64,000 bases of DNA, taken from NCBI RefSeq assembly GCF_028476545.1, contig NW_026731989.1, positions 62,001 to 126,000 of the forward strand, given 5' to 3'. The notes under the pieces are model-generated. The model saw only the letters and a list, made by a program, of their open reading frames with translations, searched no databases and was not told where the DNA came from. The translations under genes and the position numbers were made by a program. Positions 1 to 11,274 of the stretch are shown in pieces. Position 1 is the first letter of the stretch; each line of letters starts with the position of its first letter. Source of the stretch: Physella acuta (Eukaryota; Mollusca; Gastropoda; Physidae).

Positions 1-1750
1 AAGGCATCCAAAATTTTAAAAATATGTGTTATTGTGTGACAGCAGTAGTCTAGTTTGCTAGTAGATCTAGTAGTAGTTATTATAATTAGCCTGTGGGACT
101 GTTAGGCTGTAGATCTAGTCACTTCTTCTTAGTTCTTAACTGAAATGGTGGAAGGGATTTCCTCCAACACAAGTATTACGTGTCAACTTATGCGCCATCA
201 CATAGAGTCAGTTGACTCTGATTTCAGCCTGCTTTTTTTTTGGATTTGCTTCTATAAATAACCCTCTGTCCAACCGAAAACAAACAAGGCAGCATTTTTT
301 TAAAAATTTCGTCATTTTGGAGTTGTCTCTCCTATAAGAGCTACCAAGCCTCATCTGCCTGGGGGTTTAAACTCAAAACTTATCGGTTTAGCAACCATAA
401 GCATTACTGGCTTGACCACGCCAACCCCTATCTAGTCATTGATGAGTGACAGTTAATATTGTAAACTAATCTCAAGTGTAGTTTTATGGTTAGAAATAAG
501 TGGATTAGCCATAACATAGGATTAGCATCTAGAGTTGGAGTTAGTGGCTATGTGGCTAAGGTTAGCATTGACTGTTGTTGACATGACCAAGTTGATGAGA
601 ATCCTTCCATCATTATGGTTGACATGGATAAAAATCAAGGTTTTTTTTTTTTTTTTAAATATTTTTCTATCAAAGTGACCATAGAAAAATAACAAAAAAA
701 TATAGCCTGAGAATAATTCAGAAATTTGATAATGCTGATACAATTTTTTAATAAAACAAATTTTTTTTTTTAAGTCACATGACCTAGTTCAGCCATTTAT
801 GTTTTCTATGTTTGTGATAAATGTAAACACTCAAATTGTTTTTGGCTTTCTTAAAAAAAATCTATGTTTATTTACCGAAAATACTAAAAAAATCAATTTC
901 GTCTGTTCTTTAGTAGTAGTTGAGTCCAAAACAAATCTAACAGTCAGATTTTTATAACCAATTTTCACTACATCATGCATGGTTTTTAAAATATTCAATG
1001 GGCCTTTAAAATAATTTTGAAACAATTATCTGTTTTCCATATGTGTATTTAGTTAACTACCACTGACCAAACCTAACTCCTTTTTTAAAGAAGATTCTAT
1101 TGTTGTGCCACTATCGAAAATTGGTATAAAAAACCCATCCTATAAACTCTGTCATTGATAGCAGTGTGAGTGTTGAGAGTGTATTACATTACTACTAATA
1201 ATAGACTGAACTCCACTGTAATTATTAATAATCTATTAGCAACACAACACCCCTTAATAAAATTAGGAGAATTAGATCTTATAGATACATATCTACTTTA
1301 TTTTTATCAAGCCTAAATTCTAACCTGAAGTTTCACTTTCATAAGACAAACAGTGGTGGGCTGTACAGAAATGTGTGATCAATTTTCTGAAAACCCCACT
1401 TTGTAGTAATTTTTACTCATAAAATTTGTAAGTAAAAAATTTAAATCAAAATTTATTTTAAAAACTACATGACATTGTAATGCCATGTTCATTTACATTT
1501 TCAGTGATAAATTAAAAAAAACAACCACAAAATGTCTTTTGATTTTTTATTCAGTTACTGAAAATACTAAAAATATCAAATAACTCAGATAACTTTTAGT
1601 TCAAAATCCCCACTATTAAGTTTTTATAATGACATTTATTTTAATAACATTGCACAAGATTTTAAAAATACTTAAAAAACAATTTGAGACTATTCACAGC
1701 TGCATCATTGATGTTGACATAACTCTGTTTTTTTTTGTTTGTTTTTTACA
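1..1750. other. Intergenic / probable MRPS16 5' flank
   Basis: This AT-rich stretch has no open frame that looks like a gene. The small open frames on the minus strand near 520-1025 are low-complexity and lack protein-like composition. A polypyrimidine tract ending in CAG at 1751 is a splice acceptor just before the MRPS16 start codon, so a non-coding first exon of MRPS16 must lie somewhere in this stretch, but I could not locate it or its promoter. Confidence 0.5.
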
Positions 1751-1765
1751 GAGAAATAACTCAAA

Positions 1766-2346
1766 ATGCCCAGACTACCTACTGCTAAGACATTTTCAAT
1801 TATTAAACTTGCTCTTCATGGTTGTGCAAATAGACCTTTTTATCATATTGTGTTGCTAAACAATACATCCGATAGAGATGCTACACCTTTTGAGCAGTTG
1901 GGTACCTACGATCCCATGCCAAACATGTTCAATGAAAAAATTGTCTCTCTAGACATTGAAAGAATTAAAGTTCATCTTGCTAACGGTGTAGCCATGAGCA
2001 AGCCTGTGGAAAATCTTTTAGGTAACTATAATGTTATTTCTTTTAGATTTAAATTTGTTTATATATGTACAAAATAGTTTGATAATACTCTGCCCTAATC
2101 ATTAAAATAGTTACTGATTTACATAATTTTCAGTTTATCTTAAATTCTGTTTTAACAAAAAACTTGTGAAGGATATTTCTTTTATTAGATTAAAATGTTT
2201 GGGCTTTTATTTTTTCTGAAGGGCTGAGTGGTTTACTACCTGTGCATCCAGTCAGTTATCTGAAAGCATTTCGAAAAAGGAGGAGTTTGGAAATAGCATC
2301 TAGATCTAGTGATGAACAGAATTCTAATGAAAATAATCCTGAATAA
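1766..2346 (+). CDS. MRPS16: Mitochondrial ribosomal protein bS16m (MRPS16)
   Basis: Coding exons are 1766-2021 and 2222-2346, giving 126 residues. The family binds 12S rRNA in the small subunit of the mitochondrial ribosome. The N-terminal half reads as a canonical S16 fold: an IKLALHGCANRPFYHIV strand, then the loop with DATPFEQLGTYDP, then ERIKVHLANGVAMSKPV, all typical of S16. The intron (2022-2221) interrupts a glycine codon, with a clean GTAACT donor and an AG acceptor. The C-terminal exon continues LSGLLPVHP and ends in a charged tail (SSDEQNSNENNPE). The human protein is about 137 residues, so the length is normal. The start is the ATG 15 bases after a strong acceptor at 1751, which implies a non-coding upstream exon. 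The open frame running on past 2021 to 2077 is intron read-through. FUOM lies tail-to-tail downstream. Confidence 0.93.
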
Positions 2347-2390
2347 ATTTTTGGCTTAATTCTTTGTGGATTTTTCAATATAACTGTAAA

Positions 2391-2396
2391 AATAAA
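2391..2396 (+). terminator. Polyadenylation signal of MRPS16
   Basis: An AATAAA lies 45 bases after the MRPS16 stop in AT-rich sequence. It is the first good signal downstream of the stop and would give a very short 3' UTR. Confidence 0.6.
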
Positions 2397-2465
2397 ACTA
2401 AAATATTTTTAAAAAATTGTTTTTAATTTAAAAAAGCTTTAGTTAATTTTTTTGGTGTGTTTTTA

Positions 2466-2850
2466 TGGGATCCCCTCATATTGACTCGCATCACATGGGC
2501 TCCTGACTTTTAGGCTCCAGACATATTGGCTACCAACAAATAGGCATAGCCGAAATTGACGGGAGCTATTTGTTGTGAGCCAAATTGGCGGGAGCCTATT
2601 TTTGGGAGTTGTAATGACAGGGGCCATTGTGTGGAGAAACTAAACGGCGGGAGTGGCAATGACAGGCCGTCTTGTCGAGAAACTAAATGTCATGAGCCTT
2701 ATTGACTGGAGCCCTTTTGTGGGGAGCCTATATGACTGGGCCTTAAGCGACAGGAGCCTATATGACAGGGTCCATAAGATGCCGGCCCTTTTGGCGGGGT
2801 CGATTTGAAAGGGCTCTTAAGTCGGGGCTGTTTTGTCATTGGCCGTTTTG
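2466..2850. repeat. Degenerate 15-bp minisatellite that reverses orientation
   Basis: From about 2545 to 2850 the sequence can be written as about 20 units of 14-15 bases with the loose consensus TGACGGGAGCCTATT. From about 2474 to 2544 there are about five more 15-base units, but they carry the complementary core (GGCTCC instead of GGAGCC), so the array reverses strand at about 2545. Units differ at many positions, so the array is old. It is much richer in G+C than its surroundings and lies just downstream of MRPS16. Confidence 0.65.
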
Positions 2851-2865
2851 ATGGCGCATGCCATT

Positions 2866-2978
2866 TCTCACATTAGGAAAAGTAAAGGCGGCTGGGCAAA
2901 GTGTCAAGCACATTATCCCTTCATATGCCGAGTTCACAGAAACGTGAACATTACTTCACTTGCCCCATGAACCATCAT
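2866..2978 (+). repeat. SINE fragment (3' body of the tRNA-derived SINE)
   Basis: The block from the words TTAGGAAAAGTAAAGGCGGC to CTTCACTTGCCCCATG matches the body and tail of the SINE copies at 15196-15415 and 17718-17912. The tRNA-like head is absent. The fragment directly abuts the 15-bp array. Confidence 0.75.
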
Positions 2979-3205
2979 TAAGTTAATACATTTTAACAAT
3001 GTAATTTAATTACTAGTTGTACTTATAATGCAGTTCACAGTAAATTAAGCTCATCCCTTCCCCATAAATGACATAGGTTGCTCCCCTTGTATCAACACAA
3101 GATCCATTTAAATAGTTCATAGAATGGGGTGTATATTATAACTGATATAAGAGAAACTTAAATACATGTAAAATAAAGAATGATACTCTCTTGAATAAAA
3201 TTTTC

Positions 3206-3211
3206 TTTATT
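3206..3211 (-). terminator. Polyadenylation signal of FUOM
   Basis: AATAAA on the minus strand, about 105 bases downstream of the FUOM stop codon at 3314-3316. Confidence 0.5.
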
Positions 3212-3313
3212 TCATTTACTAAAGAAACAGTTTTATAAAATGTATTATCTACTTGATTTAAAAGTAATGGCAAATGGAGGCACTGGTACCCTTGATAATG
3301 GTGCTTTTGATAA

Positions 3314-6300
3314 TCAAACAAGACATCCCTTTTTTAGAATGATATTTGCATATTGCTGATTTTCTCTGAAAAATAACACAGAAGCAAAAACATTCACAAT
3401 TTTAAAGTGTCACAAGCAAAAGTTAACACACCTCAGCAAAATACTTAAATTATTTACCCAGTATGTACAATGGCAAAGGCTTTCTTAGCTCTCTCATAAA
3501 AATCAAATCTCTCAACATACTGTATTTGCACCTGGAGAAAAGTAATATTAGAATTTTTCACATCTTAAGAGTTTATTAGGCTGTTACTGAATCAATTTAT
3601 TTTTTTACTGTTGGCAAAAAATGTCAAGATTTTTTTCAAAGTTTGTGGTCATTTAAAAAATATATATACTTTAATGGTTTTATTTCATGAACACTTTTAT
3701 TTTATAAATACAAAGAATTTCAATGATACTTAGCAATTGGTAGTTTATTTGCTCAATAATTTACTTGTATTAGACCAGAAGGTAAAAATTACTAATTAAA
3801 TACTATATAATGCATACTATTCATTGTTAAATTTAAAAAATCCAATTTTCCAAACATTCACCAATAACAAAATTTGAGATGCGGCTAAACTTATGTCAAC
3901 ATAATGGTAAATGACATTTTAGCAAGGCCCATTTTTTTTCAAACAAGCATTTTCTAAGCTACAGATTTATTTTGATGCTACTTATTATTATTTTGATTTA
4001 CTACTTTTACATCCATTTATGACGTCCTCAAAAATTTTGGATTTTAAACACACCCCTTCCCATGTGGACGTACACAAAATTTTAGTAGATCTCGCTCAAA
4101 ACTTACTATAAATATACTATTTCAATAACATGTATTGTGTATCTAATAATGTTTATTATTAGCCTAAATATCAAAAGTAGAATCTAGGGAAAAGATTATA
4201 ATAATAATAATAATATTTAGCTGTGAAATACTTTCTGAGATCATTATTTGTCCTGATATCTTTTGTCAGTGAGATAATTTGTCCTGAGATCATTTGTCTG
4301 TGAGATATTTTGTCTAATATCATTTGTCCTGAGATCATTTGTCATGGAACCAGTTCAACATGTGGACATCCGCATGAGCCCTAACCCCCCCTCCCCCCAG
4401 TCCACACTCGTCCACAAAAGTCGATTTTTTTTCGGGCCCTCTCCCCTCTATGTGGACGTCATAAATGGATGACCCCTTAGCCTAAGATGGACAATAAAAA
4501 TTCCTGCTATATTCTGATAAATAATCAAGACTTAACTGAAAATAGAACAAATACTCAAGTTACAATCTTAGTTTTCAGAGATACAACCTTTTTCTTTTCT
4601 GCAGCATCTAAGATTTCTTGATACTTATCCCAGATAGGTGTTTTCAGACCTTTCTCTTTATCAGAGCTAACCAGGTCCATTCTGGCAACCTGTATTAATG
4701 AAAAATATGTCTAATATTTATAATAAGACAAAAAAAGCTATACATTATGTCTGAATAATAATAAGAAAGCTTGATGTGAAGCTGAAATAATCATAATATA
4801 CATTCATTAATAGACAATTACAAAATTTGAAGCTTATGTGTATTTTGCCTTGCCCAATAATTTATTCAATGCTTTGAACTGAAATTCTACCTGTTTGCAA
4901 ATATTTTTATGTTGTGGTTTGTAGTGTAGGCGATTGAATCTACGGTTAATGTGTCAAGCTTAGCATATGTGCCCCGGGTTTAATTCTATTTGGTTCCTCT
5001 TCTTAAATATTCAGAGTGGATGTCCATCTTTTCTCACCCACCTTAATTATATAAATATGGCACTAATCTTATTTCATGAAATAAAACATTATCTTACAGG
5101 ATAATCCACATACTGGTCCAAGGGAAACAACTGCATTATGGCTTCTAATAATACTGTAGCACTGAGTCCTTAAATTTGAAATACCATATTAAAAAATGAC
5201 TTTATTATAACAATGAGATTTGGTAAAACAACAGCCCTAAGAAAAATAAGCATATATAATAAACTTTTAATTCATTGGTACATAAGATGTAATTACAACA
5301 TACCATCGGCTCTTATTTGTTTAGGACCATGAGAACAAATTGAAGCAGAAGGGAAATGAATGTCAGCTAAAACTGAAAAGATGGAAATAAACTATTAGGC
5401 CTGTAGTCTTGACACATGAAAATACTCAGTTCTCACAGAATTAATAGTTAACTTTTCCCTTTTGTGCCCAGGGCACTATTATTATCAATTATATCTAGAC
5501 CATGTCAATGTCAATATCCAACCAAAAAGCTTGATCTCAATATTCAATATACATTAAAATTAACTGTTGAACTAACATAATATAGGCTAATTGATTTATT
5601 GATTATTCTTTTCAAACAATAAGCTTTTTTTAGCTGTTTATTAGGCAAAGCTTAGGCTTAATCAATTGTTAAGGAGATAAATAAAGTTTGATTATTTATT
5701 TTTGGCAGACTCAGTAGTCAGTAGGAAATCACTGAAGGGTACTTAGGGAACAATTTTTGTTAGCTAATTAGTTAAAGAAAAAAAAAACTTCATTTGTATA
5801 CATTAATTATTTCAGGCTCTGAATTAGTTTGTGCTTTTAATATGGTGTTTTGTTGCCTAAAATTGTATGGTTATAGCTTTCTTTTTTCCATATTGGAAAG
5901 AGTCCACATAAGATGACTACTTTAGAACCACTTATCCTGAATAGATGACCTAGATGGCATGGGCAAGAATTTGGGTATGAGTAAAGGGAATCATTTAGGG
6001 TAAAGAGGTGTAAGACGGTTGAGGTGGGTGTAGTGGGAGATTGGTTTGTCTTCTAAATGCAAATGACAGACTGTTTTCCAACAGGTGACCGAGTCATCTG
6101 CTGATAAGCGGTAGTAGTCTAGCATCAACATAACATCATTTGAACACCCAAACTGTAAAGAAAAGAACACTAACAACAGTACTAACACAGTAACACTACT
6201 GACTACACTCACACTGTTAGATCTCTTAGAAGTGCTCTACTTAGTCTATGCTTAGTCTTAGGCCTAGCTGCTGCTTCTATAAATAATATTATTAGATGTA

Positions 6301-7848
6301 TAATATCAAATGGGTATAGACTATAAAAAGTTTGGATGATTGAAGATACTGATGTCCTATAATAGACTTATGAGTTGTGTGTTAGGTTGTTAGTAGTATT
6401 GTCAGCTCCACATTTTATTGTTAGAAATTAGGAATAGGCATATGATAGGACTATTGTTTTGCTTAGGGATAGGGTTAGCATTGTGATTACAAGTCATATG
6501 TGTAAAGTTAACTACAAGTAACCTGACACTCCTTTTTTAAGAAGTAGTAAATTTGTTAGGAATGAGTCATTTGTGCTTAGTAGGGCAAGAAGAAAAATTT
6601 AAAATTTGAATCTTAATAAATACTTTTTAGTTAAGCATAAAAATTGGATGAACTATTAGGCCAAGCTATATCTTAGTGATAATTAGGACCAAGCCAATGG
6701 AAATCACTTTAATAAGTTGTGCAAAATGATATGTTCACATTATTTGCATGTTTTAGGTATTATTGTTTACAACCACATATTGATGTTTTATATAATTTAT
6801 ATCATTGTAATGGGAATTAACTGTTTTTGGTGATAAGATTATTAAAATTTTAGGAGATCAGGGTAAGTTTCAATATAGAGTTATTTGGGGTAGGTTAGCA
6901 CAAAATCAGTGGAAATTTTCACAGGTAAGTGCTAGAATTTGCGCAGAGTGTCATCCAGGATACTTGGGGGTAGGGTATATAAACTGGTGGCTTAGCCTTA
7001 GCGTGGAAGGAGAACGACGGCCATAGCCACTAATTTATGCAACACACATGTTGGCACTATAGTCTCCTTAGATGTATGCTACACAGGCAATTCCTCTGAG
7101 AGCAAGAAAGTACAGAAGAAAAAGATTACACTATTGAGTATTATCAGACACTGTTACAGGAAAAATCCACCATTATACTACTTAATAGTTAATTAATAAT
7201 TATATTTAAAATATTACTGAGTGACTTGACTTATTTTATTTTAATTAATAATAATTAATGGTTAATTATATACTAGTTCTACCTATACCATGTTGTAGTT
7301 AGGGGTTGTCCATAAATGACTTCACATTTGTAGGGGGTGAGGCAGGTGAGGGGAGTCCTTTAATAATTTAATTTTGTGAGGGGGGTTAGTGTGATGAAAC
7401 AATAGGACATAGGACTGTTATTTTTAAAATTAATTAGTAATAATTTTATTAATTAATAATTAGGCCCACTTACTACTTAGATAGGCCCTCTATACTATAC
7501 TACTCTATAGTCATTAGGACTAATTGACTAATTAGCAATTAGTAATTAGTAGACTAGATCTCTGTAACAATAGTGTTACAATAGTAATAGTATAGACTAT
7601 AGACTACACTATACTATAGATAGAGATTAGTATAGAATAGTTTAGATGCCCCTACTTCTTAGTTCTTAGTACTAGAGTCTAGTACTTACTAAGAAGTACT
7701 ACTTATTACTTAGGGCTTAGGGTCTTAAATCTATTTCTTACAACTTAAGTTCTTAGTCTTACTTACTTATTTCATCCCCGTGTCCCATCTCAGCCAATGT
7801 TTTGAGTAATTCGGGTGACAGCTGATTTGGAATCCCTTTTAGAGGCAT
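3314..7848 (-). CDS. FUOM: L-fucose mutarotase (FUOM)
   Basis: Six coding exons on the minus strand: 7767-7848, 5304-5372, 5098-5168, 4588-4689, 3458-3531 and 3314-3365. Together they give 149 residues (human about 154). The enzyme belongs to the RbsD/FucU fold and interconverts alpha and beta L-fucose in the fucose salvage pathway in the cytosol. The protein begins MPLKGIPNQLSPELLKTLAE and has the family GHGDE motif at residues 23-27. It continues with LADIHFPSASIC, then PLDQYVDYP, then VSSDKEKGLKTPIWDKYQ, then RFDFYERAKKAFAIVHTGE, and ends ANIILKKGCLV. All exon junctions use GT-AG and keep frame (phases 1, 1, 0, 0, 2). Exon 5 could also read through its donor into an immediate stop, giving a shorter isoform. 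Intron 1 (about 2.4 kb) and intron 4 (about 1 kb, with a TIR element) are the large ones. Confidence 0.92.
4010..4472. mobile_element. TIR-bounded non-autonomous element in FUOM intron 4
   Basis: The two ends carry an 18-bp perfect inverted match: CATCCATTTATGACGTCC at 4010-4027 and its complement at about 4454-4471. Inside both ends are purine-poor C runs and the motif ATGTGGACGT. The centre (4233-4342) is a degenerate tandem array of about seven units of 14-18 bases built on GAGATCATTTGTCCT. Family unknown. Similar end motifs occur near 7311 and 61571. Confidence 0.55.
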
Positions 7849-8190
7849 TTCTGTAGTGTTGGGCTTAAAAATAAAATATGTTGAATTAGAACTTTAGTAG
7901 ATTTTTAGCCTTAGAATCTAGAGCTAGATCTAGACTAGATCTAGATTTGTTTAAGTCTTAAGTTGTTTATGTTTAGGTCAGCAATTTGTTAATTTACTTT
8001 TTAAGTACAATCGATTAATAATAGCATTATTACCTTTGACCCTTGAACTTTGGTTGGCAACTTATCAAACAGTAAAATAAAAACAGCCAAAAAACACTCA
8101 CAATCAAATGATAACATTATTAATTTTTTTACTAATGATGTATTTGTAGACGCGTGACCTAATTTTCTGTCCATACCTATCGCTATTGTT
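7849..8190. other. FUOM 5' flank
   Basis: AT-rich sequence upstream of the FUOM start, with several copies of AGATCTAG. No clear TATA box or transcript start is visible on the minus strand. The promoter is presumably here but I cannot pinpoint it. Confidence 0.3.
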
Positions 8191-8319
8191 GTAATAACAC
8201 ATAGATCTACATATTACATAAAAAAAAACAACAACTTCACCTTCAGTGTATCATATGTAAATCATCCTCCGCCCCACATTGACCGCCAGGGACGTCACAG
8301 GACACTCTCGTTCAGCCAC

Positions 8320-8560
8320 TGGTTTCTTCCAGGCATCTCTTCGGGGGGGGGGGGGGGGGGGGGCTAACCCCCCCCTCGAAAAAATTCTACCGCCCCCCCC
8401 CCCCCCGAACGAAATGAAATTTATATAATTTATATAGAAAATATATACTTTTAACAGTGTCCGCCCCCCCCCCCCCCGAAGAAAGACTACCGCCCCCCCG
8501 AAAATTTCAAGTGCCCCCCCCCCCCCGGAGAAAAAAAAAATCTGGAAGAAACACTGGTTA
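8320..8560. repeat. Poly-C / poly-G interspersed repeat
   Basis: Long homopolymer runs (G at 8344-8363; C near 8390-8406, 8463-8477 and 8513-8526) are embedded in a recognisable repeat containing ATTTATATAGAAAATATATAC, CAGTGTC and TCTGGAAGAAA. An older copy with broken C runs occurs at about 42150-42285. The homopolymers may be collapsed or mis-sized in the assembly. Confidence 0.6.
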
Positions 8561-8569
8561 CACTACCGC

Positions 8570-9630
8570 ACTCAAGGGCCTGGTGCGACAGCGCTAGTTC
8601 GGTTTAATTATTGAATGTGTGGCCTACCGTGTCAGTATTGTATGTAGCTCTTTGAAACGAATGTAGACGTCATAGTGCTTATGGATGAGCTCGGGGTGCT
8701 CCTAACGAACGCGCCTGATTCGGTGAATGATTATAGTAGCCCATTATAATATAATATAATATATATCCATAGAGTATGGTAGTCTTTAAGCCGAATGTAG
8801 TTCTCCCCGTAAGCCCAGGGTGCTCCGGGTCACTCGACCGCCAGGACGCTGGCTGTTGCTCCTGGTTCAGTTTGACCGTTGAATCAAGTAGGACATATGA
8901 CCCCTTTGCAGGACACCTGATGAACACATTCCAAATGATAATATATAACCGTTGGGGAACTCTGGGCGCCAAATAGCAACATTCTCTGCACAGCCCCTCT
9001 GAAATTTAATTTTAGCACAAACGTTCTCAGGAGTATTCTTAACAACCCCAAAGTGTTTTGGCTATCGGATAAATGGAGGTGGGCGGTGGGGCGAGGGGAG
9101 AACTGGTGGGGCGGCCGCCTGTGCGACGATCCTAAATTTATTAAAAGCTGAATCTAAGCAGCATTATTGAATTATTTAAAGTCGAGTTTAAGAAAATAGA
9201 CTGCTAACTGGCTTTATGGACTTGTTTTCTACGTCGAATATGTGACACCGTAATAGAGAATGGTTTAAAGTTCAAGGTGCAAGTTGTATTTAATAATTTA
9301 TGGTATTTCAATGAACGTTTCGTTAAATTCTAGATTTTAGTGAAACCGCAAATCTTTCTTTTGAAATCACATGACAATTTATAAATAAATATAAACAAAC
9401 ACTGAAACCTCAGAAAATGGCATTAGATCTAGATTAGATCTAGATCTAGTAATAGTAATCCTGAATTGTCCACTAAGATACAGCAAAGTAACTAAAACAG
9501 CTTTAATTCTTTCCTTACTCAAACTTACTCCATGACACCTTAATAAATACTTATAAATAAATAGTAAATAGCCTTAAATAATAAATAACTGGATATTCTT
9601 CTTCTTCTTCGTTCTTAATTTTTTTTAATT
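8570..9630. other. Intergenic, no gene seen
   Basis: This stretch holds no convincing coding exon. The overlapping open frames near 8680-8975 on both strands have no recognisable domain. The tandem pieces AGATCTAG recur near 9425-9450. The GC content is locally higher at 8800-8970 and 9060-9130 than in the flanks. Confidence 0.4.
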
Positions 9631-9639
9631 TTGAATATG

Positions 9640-10130
9640 GTGGAGTGGAGGATTCAGACAAGTCCAACTTCGTGGACAAACCGGACTGTGGTCTCCAGTT
9701 TGTCAGGTGTCCCATATATAATTTTTCTCTGAGTGGGGTGGGCTGGGGCCAGTGTCTGACTCGTGCCTGGATATACACTGAGAGTACATTCCTGGAGTAC
9801 GTGCTCCGTGTTTTCCGGGGCCTTGCCACAAGGGCACATTTCGCTACACTCAACCTTCAATTTTCTGTGCATGTGTTGATTTAGTCTGTTGTGGCCTGTT
9901 CTAAGTCGAAAGATTATGTATTGTTGTTTTCGTGTTAAATTATAATAGCCGTCGTCTTTAATGTAGTGAGGGTGTGTGACAGACTACATTTGCGTTTGTT
10001 TTTTATTATTCTTTTTATTTCTTTTGGGTGTAGCGAAATTTCCGGTTGTGGTTTCTTTCCCCCAATTTTTGCCAGCTGGTCTGCGATCTCGTTACCCTGG
10101 ATCTTGCAGTGGATGATTATAGATAGTTAG
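9640..10130 (-). mobile_element. 5'-truncated LINE tail with RNase H remnant
   Basis: Read on the minus strand, the segment encodes in order an RNase H-like piece (IQGNEIADQLAKIGGKKP at about 10045-10105), the LINE C-terminal linker with FRLRTGHNRLNQHMHRKL, and a zinc-finger-like stretch with CPCGKAPENTEHVLQEC (about 9790-9840). This order is typical of the end of ORF2 in RNase H-bearing non-LTR retrotransposons (I/Jockey-type). At least one in-frame stop interrupts it and everything upstream of RNase H is missing, so it is a dead 5'-truncated copy. Confidence 0.8.
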
Positions 10131-10272
10131 ATACCAGTGTCCGATCTTCTGTAAAAAAGGGGTGTTGGGTTGTTAGTACTAGTAGTAATAGTAGTATTGT
10201 AATCTCGACTAATTTTATGGTTAGAAATTAGGGTTAGGCGTATGGTTGGACCAGGGTTTGGGTTAGGGTTAT

Positions 10273-10811
10273 TAGGTAATCTATCGTTTTGGGTACGTAA
10301 AATCGCCCGCGACTTGTAATGTGAAAAACAGGTGACTCCTTAAATTTTAATAATTATTTCACATTTTGAGGAAGATTTATGTTCTTTAAAATACAAACAT
10401 GTTTCCTTGTGTACTTGTTTCATTTATGTACCTGTTTTTAAACAATTTAATTAAAACTTTTCCGTAATAAATGAAGACTAGCGATGTTCCAACAGATGCA
10501 ACCATGCTCATTTACTATAGCAGCCATCTTGTTTAAGTTTTACTTTCATAAGCTTATAGCGAGAGATTCAGACGGAAGCCACTCTATTTTACAAATGGCT
10601 GCTGTTTATATAGCAAATCTTGCTCTCAGACACTGCTGCTTAAAGTTAATTTCTGGCCTGTATCGATATATTTAGCCATTGATTTAGGTTTATTATTCAT
10701 TTATCTATCATAATTGACACAAATATATCACAATATACTTCTAATAAAGCCTTGACAATGAGGTAATGTTTTTGTACATTAATAGCCGCGGGCGAAAACG
10801 ATAGATTACCA
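10273..10811 (+). mobile_element. MITE copy 1 (GGTAATCTATCG-ended family)
   Basis: The element starts GGTAATCTATCGTTTTGGGT and ends with the complementary AACGATAGATTACC, so it has long imperfect terminal inverted repeats (about 45 bp, including GTAAAATCGCCCGCG). No coding capacity is visible. The interior includes AGACTAGCGATGTTCC and GGCTGCTGTTTATATAGCAA, which recur in the copy at 38094-38640. No clear target duplication was found. Confidence 0.7.
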
Positions 10812-10845
10812 ATTATTAATTTATTATACATACTTATACAGTCAT

Positions 10846-11201
10846 TAATCTATCGTTTTAGGTGCGTAAAATTGCCCGGGACTAGTAATGTGAAAAACAG
10901 GTAACTCCTTAAATTTTAAACTTATAGCGCAAGATTCAGGGGAAGCCACTCTAATTTACAGATGGCCGCTTGTTATATAGCAAATCGGCCAAATCCTGAT
11001 AGCAAACACTACTGTTTAAAGTTAATTTCTTGCCTTTATTGATATATATAGCCATTGATTTAGCTTTATTATTCATTTATCTATAATATTTGACAAAAAT
11101 GTATCACAATATACTTCTATTAATAGCCTTGACAATGAGGTAACTTTTTCGTACATTACTAGCCGCGGGCGATTTTACGTACCTAAAACGATAGATTACC
11201 C
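10846..11201 (+). mobile_element. MITE copy 2, internally deleted
   Basis: The same termini as the copy 35 bases upstream (AATCTATCGTTTTAGGTGCG to AAAACGATAGATTACC), but the first half of the interior is missing relative to copy 1: the sequence jumps from CTTAAATTTTAAACTTATAG straight to the region after the AAGCTTATAG motif. The right end retains the full GCCGCGGGCGATTTTACG repeat. Confidence 0.7.
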
Positions 11202-11274
11202 ATAGACCTAGTTATTCTAGTAGTAGTATAGTTTAAATAAGACCTTAAGTATAGATCTAGATCTAGTAATTTTT

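Noticed and set aside
5991-6212. A minus-strand 73-codon frame in FUOM intron 1 with a hydrophobic, signal-peptide-like start
   Set aside because: The first codon is GTG, not ATG, and TTCTTTTCTTTACAG inside the hydrophobic part looks like a splice-acceptor tract; no homologue is recognised.
8679-8976. Frames of 97 and 66 codons on opposite strands
   Set aside because: They mirror each other over the same GC-richer segment, with no domain and no flanking splice sites.
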